Of a stretch of DNA of 64,000 nt, positions 9,780-18,173 are shown one piece after another. Positions within the stretch are counted from its first letter, which is position 1. Each line of letters starts with the position of its first letter. The position numbers and the translations under genes are program-made. The stretch comes from Polyangiaceae bacterium (lineage in GTDB: Bacteria > Myxococcota_A > Polyangia > Polyangiales > Polyangiaceae), in NCBI GenBank assembly GCA_023150915.1, contig JAKLKA010000019.1:1-64000 (forward strand), read 5' to 3'. The notes below the pieces were generated by a model. The model had not been told where the DNA came from. It did not search any database and saw only the letters and a list, made by a program, of their open reading frames with translations.

Positions 9780-9937
9780 GCGCAGGGCTCGACCGCATCA
9801 CCCACGCAGCGGAGGGGCCTGGCCTTCGCGTCGTCGTCGATAAGGTCTTCCCATTCGACGCGCTCGGCGCCGCGTTCGAGCACTTGCAGAGCGGCAAGGC
9901 GAAAGGGCGCGTTGTGCTCAAGCGCAACCTGACGTGA
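9780..9937 (+). pseudogene. C-terminal fragment of a zinc-type/quinone oxidoreductase (MDR family)
   Basis: The last ~50 codons of the frame ending at 9937 read 'GLRVVVDKVFPFDALGAAFE' and 'HLQSGKAKGRVVLKRN'. This is the conserved C-terminal end of medium-chain dehydrogenase/quinone reductases, where the 'FE.L.SGKA.GKVVL' strand closes the domain. The catalytic and Rossmann domains are absent. LysR genes often lie divergent from such reductases, so both fragments probably come from one ancestral divergent pair that lost its middle. Confidence 0.65.
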
Positions 9938-10070
9938 GAACACCATCCCCCGACGAAGAAATGGAGGGGGCGCGTCCCACTTCTGGGACTCCCCGGGGTC
10001 GTCGTCCCGAGACCGTGTGCGCGTGCCTGGAGCAACGCCACGCACATCGTCGAGACGTGACCTATCCGGA

Positions 10071-10577
10071 CTACCGTTTCGCCTTGTCACGTTCCTGTAG
10101 CGTAGCGATGAGGATGGGGAGGACGATGCGATCCTTCGCGCGCCCGGCCTTCGTCTTCACCGCAATGAGCGTCGGCAGATCGAGCACATGTAATTGGCGC
10201 CCTTCGTCGATCACCGACTCGGCATGTGGCAAGAGCTCCTCGTAGCCTTGGCCCTCGCCGAGCTCGCAGAGGGGGTCGAGGGGGCCCAAAGACGTCGAGA
10301 GGTTGATCTGGCCTCTCCCCGCCAACATCTCCGCGGTTGGCCGCAGCCCCCGATTGGCCGCGTCGTAACGCATGGTCGCGTCGAGCTGAAGCACGAGCGC
10401 GAGCAACCGTGCCACGTTCTCGGGCGTGCGCCGGTGCACGATGTCGAGATCGTTCGTAGTCATCGGTGCTCCATGGATCACCGCGGCTGCGCCGCCAACG
10501 ACGATGAACTCGACCCCGGCGTCGCACAGCTTCGCGAGCAGCGCCGGGAGGTCAGCCGCGCTGGGATGTCGCCGCAT
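10071..10577 (-). CDS. Nucleotidyltransferase-fold protein (DUF6036/AbiEii-like), copy 2
   Basis: 168 residues. 'AGVEFIVVGGAAAVIHGAPM' followed by 'TTNDLDIVHRR' supplies the glycine turn and D-x-D of a pol-beta-type nucleotidyltransferase, here with the canonical VGG. 'LIAVKTKAGRAKDRIVLPIL' is the conserved C-terminal helix. It is clearly paralogous to 3943-4440, sharing the VEFIVVG, DLDIVHRR and RAKDR blocks, but has the opposite strand and different flanks. Its ATG overlaps the end of the small upstream gene by 26 nt. Likely the toxin or modifying enzyme of a two-gene module. Confidence 0.8.
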   Translation of the reverse strand: MRRHPSAADLPALLAKLCDAGVEFIVVGGAAAVIHGAPMTTNDLDIVHRRTPENVARLLALVLQLDATMRYDAANRGLRPTAEMLAGRGQINLSTSLGPLDPLCELGEGQGYEELLPHAESVIDEGRQLHVLDLPTLIAVKTKAGRAKDRIVLPILIATLQERDKAKR

Positions 10578-10785
10578 CGCGGATCCTGGCCAGGGATTGC
10601 GCCGTCTTGGACGCGGAACGCAGCCTATCCCACGGCGACTGTTCGAGCGAGAGAGTGATCAACGTGCGATCCACGTCGGCTATCGCTGCGCGGACCTCTG
10701 CGTCGAGAGCTTCGATCAGGTCGGCCACCGTGGGTACCGCCGAGGTCGCCCCCGCTTCTCGAGTCCGAGCCACTCGTGCCGCCAT
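10552..10785 (-). CDS. Small partner protein of a nucleotidyltransferase module (copy 2)
   Basis: 77 residues. The core 'ALDAEVRAAIADVDRTLITL' followed by 'SLEQSPWDRLRSA' parallels the 84-residue protein at 3702-3956 (DVDR...L...P.ERLR). The two share little else, as expected for a fast-evolving antitoxin-like partner. The gene is upstream of and overlaps copy 2 of the nucleotidyltransferase. Helical and charged, with no DNA-binding motif that I recognise. Role inferred from the conserved pairing. Confidence 0.65.
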   Translation of the reverse strand: MAARVARTREAGATSAVPTVADLIEALDAEVRAAIADVDRTLITLSLEQSPWDRLRSASKTAQSLARIRDAATSQRG

Positions 10786-10958
10786 GTCCGGAGCTTACAC
10801 CGCGCGACCCTGCGGGTGGAGACGATCACGCGAAACCGCGGCGCTCTGATCAAGATGAGACGCGCCGGAACGTGACTCGTCCCGCGGGCGCGCGAACGCG
10901 CAGCCGCCGGAGCCCTCGGCTGGCTGGCTGGGCGGGCTCTGCCGGGGAGAGTGCCGAG

Positions 10959-11232
10959 GGCGGAGGGGACGCGCCGCTCCGCCACTGTGTCGTCTCACTT
11001 CGATGACGGCGTCGTGAGTTTCCGCGCCGCTGGCTGCTGCCAGCACCGCGGCCGGGCTCCGCGCAGGTGGCGCACGAGGCGCGCCAGCCGCTGTGGCTTC
11101 ACGACGCGTTTCCCGAGGTCGCCGCGCCGAGGCGCATCGCAAGGGCGAGGCGGCTGTCACGCCTCCTGCGCCGTGAGTGGGCAAAGCCCGGCCGCGGTGC
11201 CGGACAGGAGGCGCCATGTCTCGGAAGACCAC
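10959..11232. repeat. Direct repeat R2 (pair with 6847-7121)
   Basis: Second copy of the 275-bp repeat. Its right end contains the start codon (11216) of the truncated DUF559 gene. Beyond the shared ATGTCTCGGAAGACCAC the two copies diverge completely. The stretch 10786-10958 between the nucleotidyltransferase module and this repeat holds nothing recognisable. Confidence 0.85.
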
Positions 11233-11390
11233 TCACTCGCATCTCATCGAAGCTCGAGCACGCGCCATGCGGTTTGACCAGACGCGCACGGAGGAAGCGC
11301 TGTGGCGGGAGCTGCGCGGCGGGAAGCTGGGCGCGGTCGTCCGACGTCAATACGTCGTCGGCCGTTACATCGCGGACCTGGCACCTGGTA
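11216..11390 (+). pseudogene. DUF559 (VSR-like endonuclease) N-terminal fragment
   Basis: From the ATG at 11216 the protein reads 'LIEARARAMRFDQTRTEEAL' and 'WRELRGGKLGAVVRRQYVVG', then 'RYIADLA'. This is the start of DUF559, whose members carry a very-short-patch-repair-like nuclease fold (pattern R..QT.AE..LW..LR...LG..FRRQ.....Y..D). The family's following catalytic strand (VVELDG) is missing because the frame runs into unrelated sequence at about 11390. A broken gene joined directly to the fragment below. Confidence 0.7.
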
Positions 11391-11586
11391 CTGGCACGTG
11401 GGCTTCCCGACGAACGTCGGATCGTATGTGGACTGCCCAGGACTGGGGACCTTCCAACAGGTGAACGACCTGAGCACCGCGGGGGGGGTCTCCGGCCAGA
11501 TCACCGTGGAGTGCGGCAGCGTGTCGCCAGTCATCCCGGTGAAAGTGGGGCTCGCCTGCCAGTATGGACCCGCATGGTGTCAGTGA
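11380..11586 (+). pseudogene. C-terminal fragment of an unidentified secreted-type protein
   Basis: In the frame ending at TGA 11584-11586 the peptide runs 'GTWYWHVGFPTNVGSYVDCP' ... 'GLACQYGPAWCQ'. It is Cys- and aromatic-rich, like the C-terminal domains of the secreted protein family found at 56-61 kb, although no direct match can be claimed. It has no start of its own: its upstream part lies in the DUF559 fragment in another frame. Positions 11587-11724 contain no recognisable gene. Confidence 0.4.
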
Positions 11587-11724
11587 CCGTCACGACGGCC
11601 CGCCGCCATCGTGCTCGCGGCCGGTGACGCTGGCTTCGACGGCGCGTGCCGACGGGCGCCGGGATTTCGGAACCCGACAATCACTGGCAGTTCGACGACG
11701 CAGTAGCTCCTGACGGCTCGTCGC

Positions 11725-12699
11725 CTACCCCTTCTTCATCAACCTCGCCGCCTCGATGGCCCCATACGTGAAGATGATGTCCGCGCCCGCGCGACGCAGG
11801 CAGAGCAGGCTCTCGATCAGGCAGCGATCGAAGTCGAGCCAGCCGTTCTGCGCGGCGGCCTTGAGGGAAGCGTACTCGCCACTCACGTGATACGCGGCGA
11901 TGGGTAGCTCGCTGATCTCGCTGACGGCGCGGATCACGTCGGCGTAGGGCAGGCCGGGCTTGACCATCAACCAGTCGGCGCCCTCCTCTTCGTCCAGCCG
12001 CACCTCGCGCAGGCACTCGCGCACGTTCGCGGGGTCCATCTGGTAGGTCTTCTTGTCGCCGGCGCGGGGGGCCGAGTCGAGGGCGTCGCGGAACGGGCCG
12101 TAGAACCCCGAGGCGTACTTCACCGAGTAGCTGCAGATCAGCACGTCGGTGTGACCGGCTTCGTCGAGCGCGGCGCGGATCGCTCCCACGCGACCGTCCA
12201 TCATGTCGCTGGGCGCGACCACGTCGGCGCCGGCGGCGGCCTGGGCCACCGCCATCTTGGCCAGGAGCGGGACCGTCTCGTCGTTGTCGATGCGCCCGTC
12301 GATCACCACACCGTCGTGGCCATCGGACGAGTAGGGGTCGAGCGCGACGTCGGTGATCACCACCAGCTCGGGCAGGGCACTCTTGAGCGCGCGCACCGCG
12401 CGCTGGAGCAAGCCGGAAGCGTTCAGGCTCTCGGTGCCCCGCGGGTTCTTGAGCGCGTCGGCGAGGGCGGGGAAGAGCGCCACCGCCGGCACGCCGAGCT
12501 CGAACGCTTCGCGCGACTTCGCCACCAGGAGCTCGAGGTCGAGGCGCGCGTGTCCGGGCATGCTCGCGATGGGGTGCGCTCCCGGGCCTTCGTGGACGAA
12601 GAGCGGCAGGACCAGGTGCTCCGGGCCCAGCCAGGTCTCGCGAACGAGCCCTCGGACCCCGGCGGTTACTCGATTGCGGCGCGGACGATTCGTCGGCAT
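11725..12699 (-). CDS. hemB: Delta-aminolevulinic acid dehydratase (porphobilinogen synthase)
   Basis: 324 residues, full length. HemB condenses two 5-aminolevulinate molecules to porphobilinogen in tetrapyrrole synthesis in the cytosol. The two Schiff-base lysines are visible in 'SYSVKYASGFYGPFR' (Lys194) and '[10 protein letters not shown]' (Lys247). 'DVALDPYSSDGHDG' is the metal-lid region; the Cys-rich zinc triad is absent, which suggests a magnesium-type enzyme. It is divergent from the lipoprotein at 12765. Its last 15 codons and codons 220-311 recur as fragments at 3303, 4478 and 6457, so its 3' end appears to be an insertion hotspot. Confidence 0.97.
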   Translation of the reverse strand: MPTNRPRRNRVTAGVRGLVRETWLGPEHLVLPLFVHEGPGAHPIASMPGHARLDLELLVAKSREAFELGVPAVALFPALADALKNPRGTESLNASGLLQRAVRALKSALPELVVITDVALDPYSSDGHDGVVIDGRIDNDETVPLLAKMAVAQAAAGADVVAPSDMMDGRVGAIRAALDEAGHTDVLICSYSVKYASGFYGPFRDALDSAPRAGDKKTYQMDPANVRECLREVRLDEEEGADWLMVKPGLPYADVIRAVSEISELPIAAYHVSGEYASLKAAAQNGWLDFDRCLIESLLCLRRAGADIIFTYGAIEAARLMKKG

Positions 12700-12764
12700 G
12701 GCTCAGATTTATTGCACTTCTACGCACGCGCGAACAGTCGCGCGGCCTGTGGTAGCCTTCGCCC

Positions 12765-13889
12765 ATGGCGGGGTTGAAGACGGTCCGAATCGCATCACGA
12801 ATCTTTCTCGGCGGCGCGCTTTCGCTCTTGGCGCTGCACTGCTCGGCAGGTGGCGACAGCGGCGGCGGCAGCGGCGCTGGAAGCGGCGTGGGCGGCGGCG
12901 GTGGCAGCGGGGCGCAGGGCAGCGGTGGGGACTCGGGGCTGATCATCTCGCCCGACGGCGAAGCTCCCGACTATTCGACGGACGCGTTCTTCGCCGTCGA
13001 TCCGCCTCCACCCGACTGCAGCGACTCGGGCGCGCAGCCCATCAAGCCCGGCGGCACGCCCGAGTGCCCCGACGACAAGAACCTTCAGGGCTGCCCGTGC
13101 AAGACCCAGGGCGCCACCGCCCCGTGCTGGCCCGGCAAGCGCAAGAACCGCAACCGCGGCGCGTGCAAAGACGGCGTCACCACGTGTTCCGGGGCGTCAG
13201 AGTTCAAGCTGGCCTGGGGGGAGTGCAAGGGCTACACCGGCATCGCTCCGCCCACATTCGAGCCGCCGCCGGGCGCCACGGGCAAGGCCGCCTGCACCTG
13301 CTTCAGCGGCGGGTACTGGGACGTGAAGAACACCAGCCCGTGCTTCTATACCGACGGCGCGGGCAAGGTGGTGGGTGGAGTCTCGACCATTCTCGAGGCA
13401 GCCGGCCCGCGCTGCCCCACCCAGCAAGAGGTGGACTTCGCGACCGGCAAGGCGCCGGTGCAGCCGTTCAGCCCGAGCACGTTGAAGGTCGACTGCAACG
13501 GCTACTTCAAGCTGTGCTTCACGCTGCAGGCGCTGTCGGCGCAGGGGGGCACCAAGAACCCCGCCGCCGATTGCCAGGTGATGAAGGTGTGCACCGAGGG
13601 TCATTATAGCGACGCGGGCAAGGGCCCGGGCGGCACCGATGGTGAGATGAAGATGCCCGACCTGCCGGCCTGGATCACCAAGACCGCCGCCGAGACGGCG
13701 TGCGCCGGGCAGTTCTACAAGAACGGTGGGTACGGCAGCTTCGCCGTGGAAGGCATCAGCGACGAGTGCGATCAGGTGAAGAAGACCTTCATGACCTTCG
13801 ACTATTGCCCCATCTACTGCAACGACCCGGCGAACAAGTCGAAGCCCGAGTGCGTGAACTGCACCACCGGCAGCGGCGGGCCTTTCTAG
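12765..13889 (+). CDS. Cys-rich lipoprotein, hypothetical
   Basis: 374 residues. Signal peptide with lipobox 'LLALHC' (Cys ~26), then a Gly/Ser linker and a Cys-rich body with motifs such as 'CPDDKNLQGCPCKTQG', 'ACTCFSGGYWDVKNTSPCFY' and a final 'CPIYCNDPANKSKPECVNC'. The many paired cysteines suggest a disulfide-stabilised surface protein. It is transcribed away from hemB. The next gene starts 13 nt after its stop, so it may head the operon that continues into the flotillin genes. No enzyme motif seen. Confidence 0.8.
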   Translation: MAGLKTVRIASRIFLGGALSLLALHCSAGGDSGGGSGAGSGVGGGGGSGAQGSGGDSGLIISPDGEAPDYSTDAFFAVDPPPPDCSDSGAQPIKPGGTPECPDDKNLQGCPCKTQGATAPCWPGKRKNRNRGACKDGVTTCSGASEFKLAWGECKGYTGIAPPTFEPPPGATGKAACTCFSGGYWDVKNTSPCFYTDGAGKVVGGVSTILEAAGPRCPTQQEVDFATGKAPVQPFSPSTLKVDCNGYFKLCFTLQALSAQGGTKNPAADCQVMKVCTEGHYSDAGKGPGGTDGEMKMPDLPAWITKTAAETACAGQFYKNGGYGSFAVEGISDECDQVKKTFMTFDYCPIYCNDPANKSKPECVNCTTGSGGPF

Positions 13890-13902
13890 CCAAGGCACGC
13901 GC

Positions 13903-14538
13903 GTGGGCATCCTCTATCTGGCAGCGCTGATCATCGGGTTCGGTACCATTGCGCTTCAGCTGGCGATGGGGGGCGACTCCCACGGTGACGCCGACGTCGG
14001 AGGCGACGGCGCGGACGCCCATCTCGACGCCGACGCCGGCGCGGACGCCGACGCCCACGGCGACGCCGAGCACGGCCACGGCGACCATGGCCACGGCGAG
14101 GGCGGGTTTCTGCCGATCTTCCTCTCGCTTCGGTTCTGGACCTTCACCCTCCTGGCGTTCGGTCTGAGCGGGTCGCTGGTTCATTACCTGGATCTGGCAA
14201 GCTCGCCGGTCACGCTGGCCATGGCGGTGGGCCTGGGCCTGGGCGCGGGCCTGCTCGCGTCGCTCACCTTCCGGGCGCTGTCGAAGAGCGAGGCCAACTC
14301 GGGCGCGACCGATCGCGACGCCGTGGGGGTGGTGGGCCGCGTGCTCTTGCCCGTGGGCAAGGGGGCCCGCGGCAAGATCCGCATCGAGCTCAAGGGCCAG
14401 ACCGTGGACTACGTGGCGACCACCGACGACGAGCAGCTCGAGGCGGGGCAGATGGTGATGATCGAGGAAATGCGCGACACCACGGCGCACGTGTCGCGGG
14501 CGCCCGCCGAGCTCTTGCCACCCAAGCGCGAGTCGTAG
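13903..14538 (+). CDS. NfeD-like / DUF1449 inner-membrane protein with OB-fold
   Basis: 211 residues. Hydrophobic helix at residues 2-22, then an unusual His/Asp/Gly-rich loop (repeats of DAHGDAEHGHGDHGHGE type, ~residues 27-65). Two or three further membrane segments (~70-125) and a C-terminal beta-rich domain ('VGVVGRVLLPVGKGARGKIR', 'IELKGQTVDYVATTDDE') that looks like the OB-fold of NfeD/YqiJ proteins follow. Such proteins are encoded next to flotillins and act with them in membrane microdomains; two flotillin genes follow here. The His-rich loop could bind metal, which is inference. Confidence 0.8.
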   Translation: MGILYLAALIIGFGTIALQLAMGGDSHGDADVGGDGADAHLDADAGADADAHGDAEHGHGDHGHGEGGFLPIFLSLRFWTFTLLAFGLSGSLVHYLDLASSPVTLAMAVGLGLGAGLLASLTFRALSKSEANSGATDRDAVGVVGRVLLPVGKGARGKIRIELKGQTVDYVATTDDEQLEAGQMVMIEEMRDTTAHVSRAPAELLPPKRES

Positions 14539-14572
14539 CGCCGCCCCCGGAGGTCGCCTATGCTCGCGGCCG

Positions 14573-15874
14573 ATGCAACCGCAATTGCCGCCGGAGCTGG
14601 GGCTGGATCCGGACTCGATGTTGGTGCTCTTCGGGGCTGCCGGCGTCGTCTTCGGCCTGGCCTTCCTGATCTTCTTGCTCTCTCGATTCCTGGTGATCTG
14701 CCGCCCGAACGAGATCGTGGTGATCAGCGGCCGCAAGCACCAGCTGGCTGACGGCACCACCGTTGGCTACAAGGTGCTTCACGGCGGGCGCGGCTTCCGA
14801 ATTCCGTTGCTCGAGCAGGTCAACCGCATGGACATGCGGCTGATCCCGGTGCAGGTCGAAGTGCACAACGCGTATTCGCGTGGCGGCATTCCGCTGATGG
14901 TGCACGCCATTGCCAACGTGAAGATCTCGAGCATGCCGGGGCTCGCGCGCAACGCCATCGAGCGCTCGCTCTCGATGAGCCCGCGTCAGATCGGAGCCGT
15001 TGCCCAGCAGACGCTGGAAGGCGTCTTGCGCGAGGTGGTGGCCGAGCTCACCCCCGAAGAGGTGAACGAAGATCGCCTCAAGTTCGCCGGAACGCTGATC
15101 CGCCACGCCAAGGACGACTTCGACAAGCTGGGCCTCGAGCTCGACGTGCTGAAGGTGCAGAGCGTCAGCGACGAGCAGAGCTACCTGGCGAACCTGGGGC
15201 GTGCGCGCATTGCCCGCATGATCCGCGACGCGCAGAACGCCGAGAACAGCGCCAACCAGGCCATTGCCGAGGCGCAGGCCGCCAACCGCCAGCGCGCCGA
15301 GAGCGCGCAGAAGCAGGCCGAGGCCACCGTGCTCACCAAGCGTAACGAGCTGCGCGCCGAGATGGCCCGGCTCGAGGCGCAGGCCAAGTCCATCGAGAAC
15401 GAGGCCGAGGTGGCCGCGCAGACCGCCCGGGCCGAGGCCGAGCAAGAGATGCAGAAGATGCGTGCCGAGCTGGAGAAGCTACGGCTGGAATGTGACGTGT
15501 TCTTGCCGGCCGAGGCCGATCGGCTCGCGTCCGAGGCCGACGCCCGGGGTCGTGCCGCACCGGTGATCGAGAGCGGCAAGGCCTCGGCCGAGGCCCTGCG
15601 CCTGGTGGCGCAAGAGTGGCAGGCGGCGGGCACCGACGGCCGCGATCTCTACGTGCTTCAGCACTTGCGGCAGCTCGTCGAGTCGGCGGTGGCTCGCGTG
15701 ACCCGCGCCAAGGTCGAAGACCTGAGCGTGGTGGACGGCGGTGACGGTCACAGCTTCACCGGGACGATAGCCAGCTTCCCGGCGGCGGTCTCCCAGGTCT
15801 TGGACGAGACTGGGCGCGCGATGGGCGTGGACATGAAGGCGCTGCTCGCGGGCAAGAAGGGGGGTGCGCGATGA
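14573..15874 (+). CDS. Flotillin-family protein (SPFH domain), first copy
   Basis: 433 residues. An N-terminal membrane segment (~17-42), then the SPFH domain ('CRPNEIVVISGRKHQLADGT', 'RGGIPLMVHAIANVKISSMP', 'AELTPEEVNEDRLKFAGTLI'), then a long Ala/Glu-rich coiled coil (~residues 225-310) typical of flotillin/YqiK. Flotillins oligomerise at the inner face of the membrane and organise lipid microdomains. The ATGA overlap with the next gene and the NfeD-like gene upstream make a three-gene operon. Full length for the family. Confidence 0.92.
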   Translation: MQPQLPPELGLDPDSMLVLFGAAGVVFGLAFLIFLLSRFLVICRPNEIVVISGRKHQLADGTTVGYKVLHGGRGFRIPLLEQVNRMDMRLIPVQVEVHNAYSRGGIPLMVHAIANVKISSMPGLARNAIERSLSMSPRQIGAVAQQTLEGVLREVVAELTPEEVNEDRLKFAGTLIRHAKDDFDKLGLELDVLKVQSVSDEQSYLANLGRARIARMIRDAQNAENSANQAIAEAQAANRQRAESAQKQAEATVLTKRNELRAEMARLEAQAKSIENEAEVAAQTARAEAEQEMQKMRAELEKLRLECDVFLPAEADRLASEADARGRAAPVIESGKASAEALRLVAQEWQAAGTDGRDLYVLQHLRQLVESAVARVTRAKVEDLSVVDGGDGHSFTGTIASFPAAVSQVLDETGRAMGVDMKALLAGKKGGAR

Positions 15875-17109
15875 CCGGCCTTCTCACGGTGGGCGCCATC
15901 ACGGTCTTCGTGGTGGTGCTGGCCCTGTACTTGATGGTCAAGAAGCTGCTCTGGGTGTCCACGCCGAACGAGGCGTTGATCTTCAGCGGCACCACCCGCC
16001 AGCTGGGCGACGGCCGGCGTGTGGCTTATCGCTTCGTCCGCGGCGGGCGGGCGCTCCGGCGGCCGCTGGTCGAGAAGGTGGACGTGCTCGACCTCAGCAT
16101 GTTCACCGTGGTGGTGAACGTGACCGGCGCGTTCTCGAAGGGCGGCATTCCGCTGACCGTGCAGGGCGTGGCCAACGTGAAGCTGCCGGGTGAAGATCCG
16201 CTGCTCTCGAACACGGTCGAGCGCTTCCTCGGTCGCTCGCGCGAGGAAATTTACTACATCGCGAAAGAGACCCTGGAGGGCAACTTGCGCGGCGTCTTGG
16301 CCAGCCTGACCCCGGAAGAGGTCAACGAAGACAAGCAGGCGTTCGCGGGCAAGCTGCTGGACGAAGCCGAGCACGACATGAGCCGCATCGGGTTGGTGCT
16401 CGACACGCTGAAGATCCAAAACGTCACCGACGAGGTGAACTATCTGGCGAGCATTGGCCGAATCCGCGGTGCAGGTCTGAACCAGGTGCAGGCCATCGCC
16501 GAGTCCGAGGCGCGGGCCGACGCATCGGTGCAGCAGGCGTCGAACTGGTCCGCGTCCGAGACGGCCAAGGTCGAAGCCGACATCCAGATCGCCCGCCAAG
16601 AGACCGCGAAGCGCATCGCCGAGGCCACCAGCCGCCGCGAGGCGCTGATCCAGGAGGCGCGCGGCGAGGTCTTGGCGCAGATCGCCCAGGTGCGCGCCGA
16701 GATCGAGCGCCAGAAGGCCCGGGCCCTGCAAGAGAAGCGCCGCCTGGACGCCGACGTGGTGCAGCCGGCCATCGCGCGTCAGCGCGCCGCCGAAGAGTCG
16801 GCCAAGGGCGACGCGGCGTCGACGGTCGAGCGCGGCCGGGCCGAGGCCGGGTCGCTCAAGCAGCTGGTCGAGGCGTTCCGCGAGGGCGGGGCGGCTTCGC
16901 GCGACGTGCTGGCGCTGCAGAACCTGATGCCGCTCTTGCCGCACATTGCCGGTGCGCATCACTCGCTGGCGATCGCCAAGGTCACGGTGCTGCCCGCCCG
17001 CGAGGCCGAAGGCAGCGACGTGGCTCGAAAGGCCATCGGCGCCGCCGAGCAGATCCGCGCCGCAACCGGCGTCGATCTGGCCGGGGTCGCCAAGAAGCTG
17101 GGGGGCTGA
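15871..17109 (+). CDS. Flotillin-family protein (SPFH domain), second copy
   Basis: 412 residues, start overlapping the previous stop. Same layout as the first copy: membrane helix (~5-25), SPFH core ('STPNEALIFSGTTRQLGDGR', 'KGGIPLTVQGVANVKLPGED', 'ASLTPEEVNEDKQAFAGKLL') and a coiled coil rich in Ala/Glu/Arg. The two proteins align over most of their length and so arose by tandem duplication; they may form hetero-oligomers. Translational coupling suggests equal dosage. Confidence 0.92.
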   Translation: MTGLLTVGAITVFVVVLALYLMVKKLLWVSTPNEALIFSGTTRQLGDGRRVAYRFVRGGRALRRPLVEKVDVLDLSMFTVVVNVTGAFSKGGIPLTVQGVANVKLPGEDPLLSNTVERFLGRSREEIYYIAKETLEGNLRGVLASLTPEEVNEDKQAFAGKLLDEAEHDMSRIGLVLDTLKIQNVTDEVNYLASIGRIRGAGLNQVQAIAESEARADASVQQASNWSASETAKVEADIQIARQETAKRIAEATSRREALIQEARGEVLAQIAQVRAEIERQKARALQEKRRLDADVVQPAIARQRAAEESAKGDAASTVERGRAEAGSLKQLVEAFREGGAASRDVLALQNLMPLLPHIAGAHHSLAIAKVTVLPAREAEGSDVARKAIGAAEQIRAATGVDLAGVAKKLGG

Positions 17110-17165
17110 CCGCGGTCAGCCCCGCGCTGGCGTGCTGCGCGGGCTCGGCGCATACTCTCCGAGCT

Positions 17166-17903
17166 TTGCGGAGGCTTGCTTCGATCTGGGCCCAGGGGTG
17201 GGCGCGCCGGTGGGCGCTCGTCGGCGCGCTGGGGGTCGCGTTTGCGTTCGCGGGCTGCGATCTGAACCCGCAGCCCGAGGTGCCCAGCGGGGCCACCGGC
17301 GGCGGCGCCGGATCCGGCGGCAAGGCCGGCGGCGGCGGAGCCGGCGGCGCTTCGGGCGGCGGCGGCGGCATCAACCTGGGCGGAGCCGGCGGCGCGGCGG
17401 GCTCCAGCAGCGGCGGCGCCGGCGGCACCACGTCGAAGTGCGGCGGCGGGTGTGCCGGTGGCGAGCTGTGCAACGAGGGCAAGTGCGTCGACGATCCGTG
17501 CGCGCCGAACTCGTGCAAGAGCGATCAGGCCTGCAAGCCCAACGCCGACTTCACCGCGTCGAACTGCGTCGAGTCGTGCGCCGAAGTGGTTTGCGGTGCG
17601 AACGAGGCGTGCGAGAACGGGACCTGCAAGCCCACGGGTTGCGCCAGCGCCTGCAAGAGCGGGGAGGTCTGCGCGCAGAGCGGTGACGGCGGCTTCGCCT
17701 GCAAGCCCGATCTGTGCGCGGGCGACGCGCAGGTCAGCTGCGGCGCGGGTGAGAGCTGCGCGCCGGCCACCGGGGCGTGCGCGCCCGATCCGTGCAACGG
17801 CGTGAAGTGTCCGGCGCAGCAGGCCTGTCAGAGCGGCGAGTGTCGCTGGGCTGGCGATGGCGGCAGCGGGGACTCGGGCCCGACCGACGCCAGCGCGGAC
17901 TGA
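17166..17903 (+). CDS. Gly-linker, Cys-rich lipoprotein (EGF/disulfide-repeat type)
   Basis: 245 residues from a TTG that gives a good signal peptide ending in 'AFAGC' (lipobox Cys ~31). A ~60-residue Gly/Ala/Ser linker follows, and then six or so Cys-rich repeats with pattern C..G..C..G.C ('CGGGCAGGELCNEGKCVDDP', 'CGANEACENGTCKPTG', 'CPAQQACQSGECRW'). This is the common myxobacterial surface lipoprotein style; binding or structural role inferred. It lies between the flotillin operon and a convergent ECF sigma locus. Confidence 0.8.
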   Translation: MRRLASIWAQGWARRWALVGALGVAFAFAGCDLNPQPEVPSGATGGGAGSGGKAGGGGAGGASGGGGGINLGGAGGAAGSSSGGAGGTTSKCGGGCAGGELCNEGKCVDDPCAPNSCKSDQACKPNADFTASNCVESCAEVVCGANEACENGTCKPTGCASACKSGEVCAQSGDGGFACKPDLCAGDAQVSCGAGESCAPATGACAPDPCNGVKCPAQQACQSGECRWAGDGGSGDSGPTDASAD

Positions 17904-17921
17904 GCGCCGTCCAACGGCCCC

Positions 17922-18173
17922 CTAGCGAAACACTGCCATCGTCTGATCGAGCGCCCACCACAGATAGACGAAGCACGCGGCGGCCACCAAGGCCGGCTCG
18001 ACCGCGCCGTCGTACAGGCGCGAGGCCCCGCGCAGCGCGGGGCGCTTCGCGAGCCGCGCCTCACGGCCCAGCACCACGCGAGCACGGCCCTGAATGCGTC
18101 GCGCCACGTCGTCGCCCACGTCGGACGTGGGGAGCGCGCCCAGCTGGGACGCGAGGTCGTCGGTACTCTTCAT
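17922..18173 (-). CDS. Small single-pass membrane protein, putative anti-sigma partner
   Basis: 83 residues. An N-terminal cytoplasmic part ('DDLASQLGALPTSDVGDDVA', basic patch) and one C-terminal membrane helix ('PALVAAACFVYLWWALDQTM'). Its start overlaps the stop of the ECF sigma gene (ATGA), so the two are co-translated. Gene order and topology are those of a membrane-anchored regulator of the sigma factor, though no ZAS zinc motif is present. The anti-sigma role is inferred from context. Confidence 0.7.
   Translation of the reverse strand: MKSTDDLASQLGALPTSDVGDDVARRIQGRARVVLGREARLAKRPALRGASRLYDGAVEPALVAAACFVYLWWALDQTMAVFR

Noticed and set aside
8906-10090. 394-residue LysR-type protein as an intact gene
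   Set aside because: The first ~105 residues are antisense of reductase debris and intergenic sequence; the HTH is incomplete.
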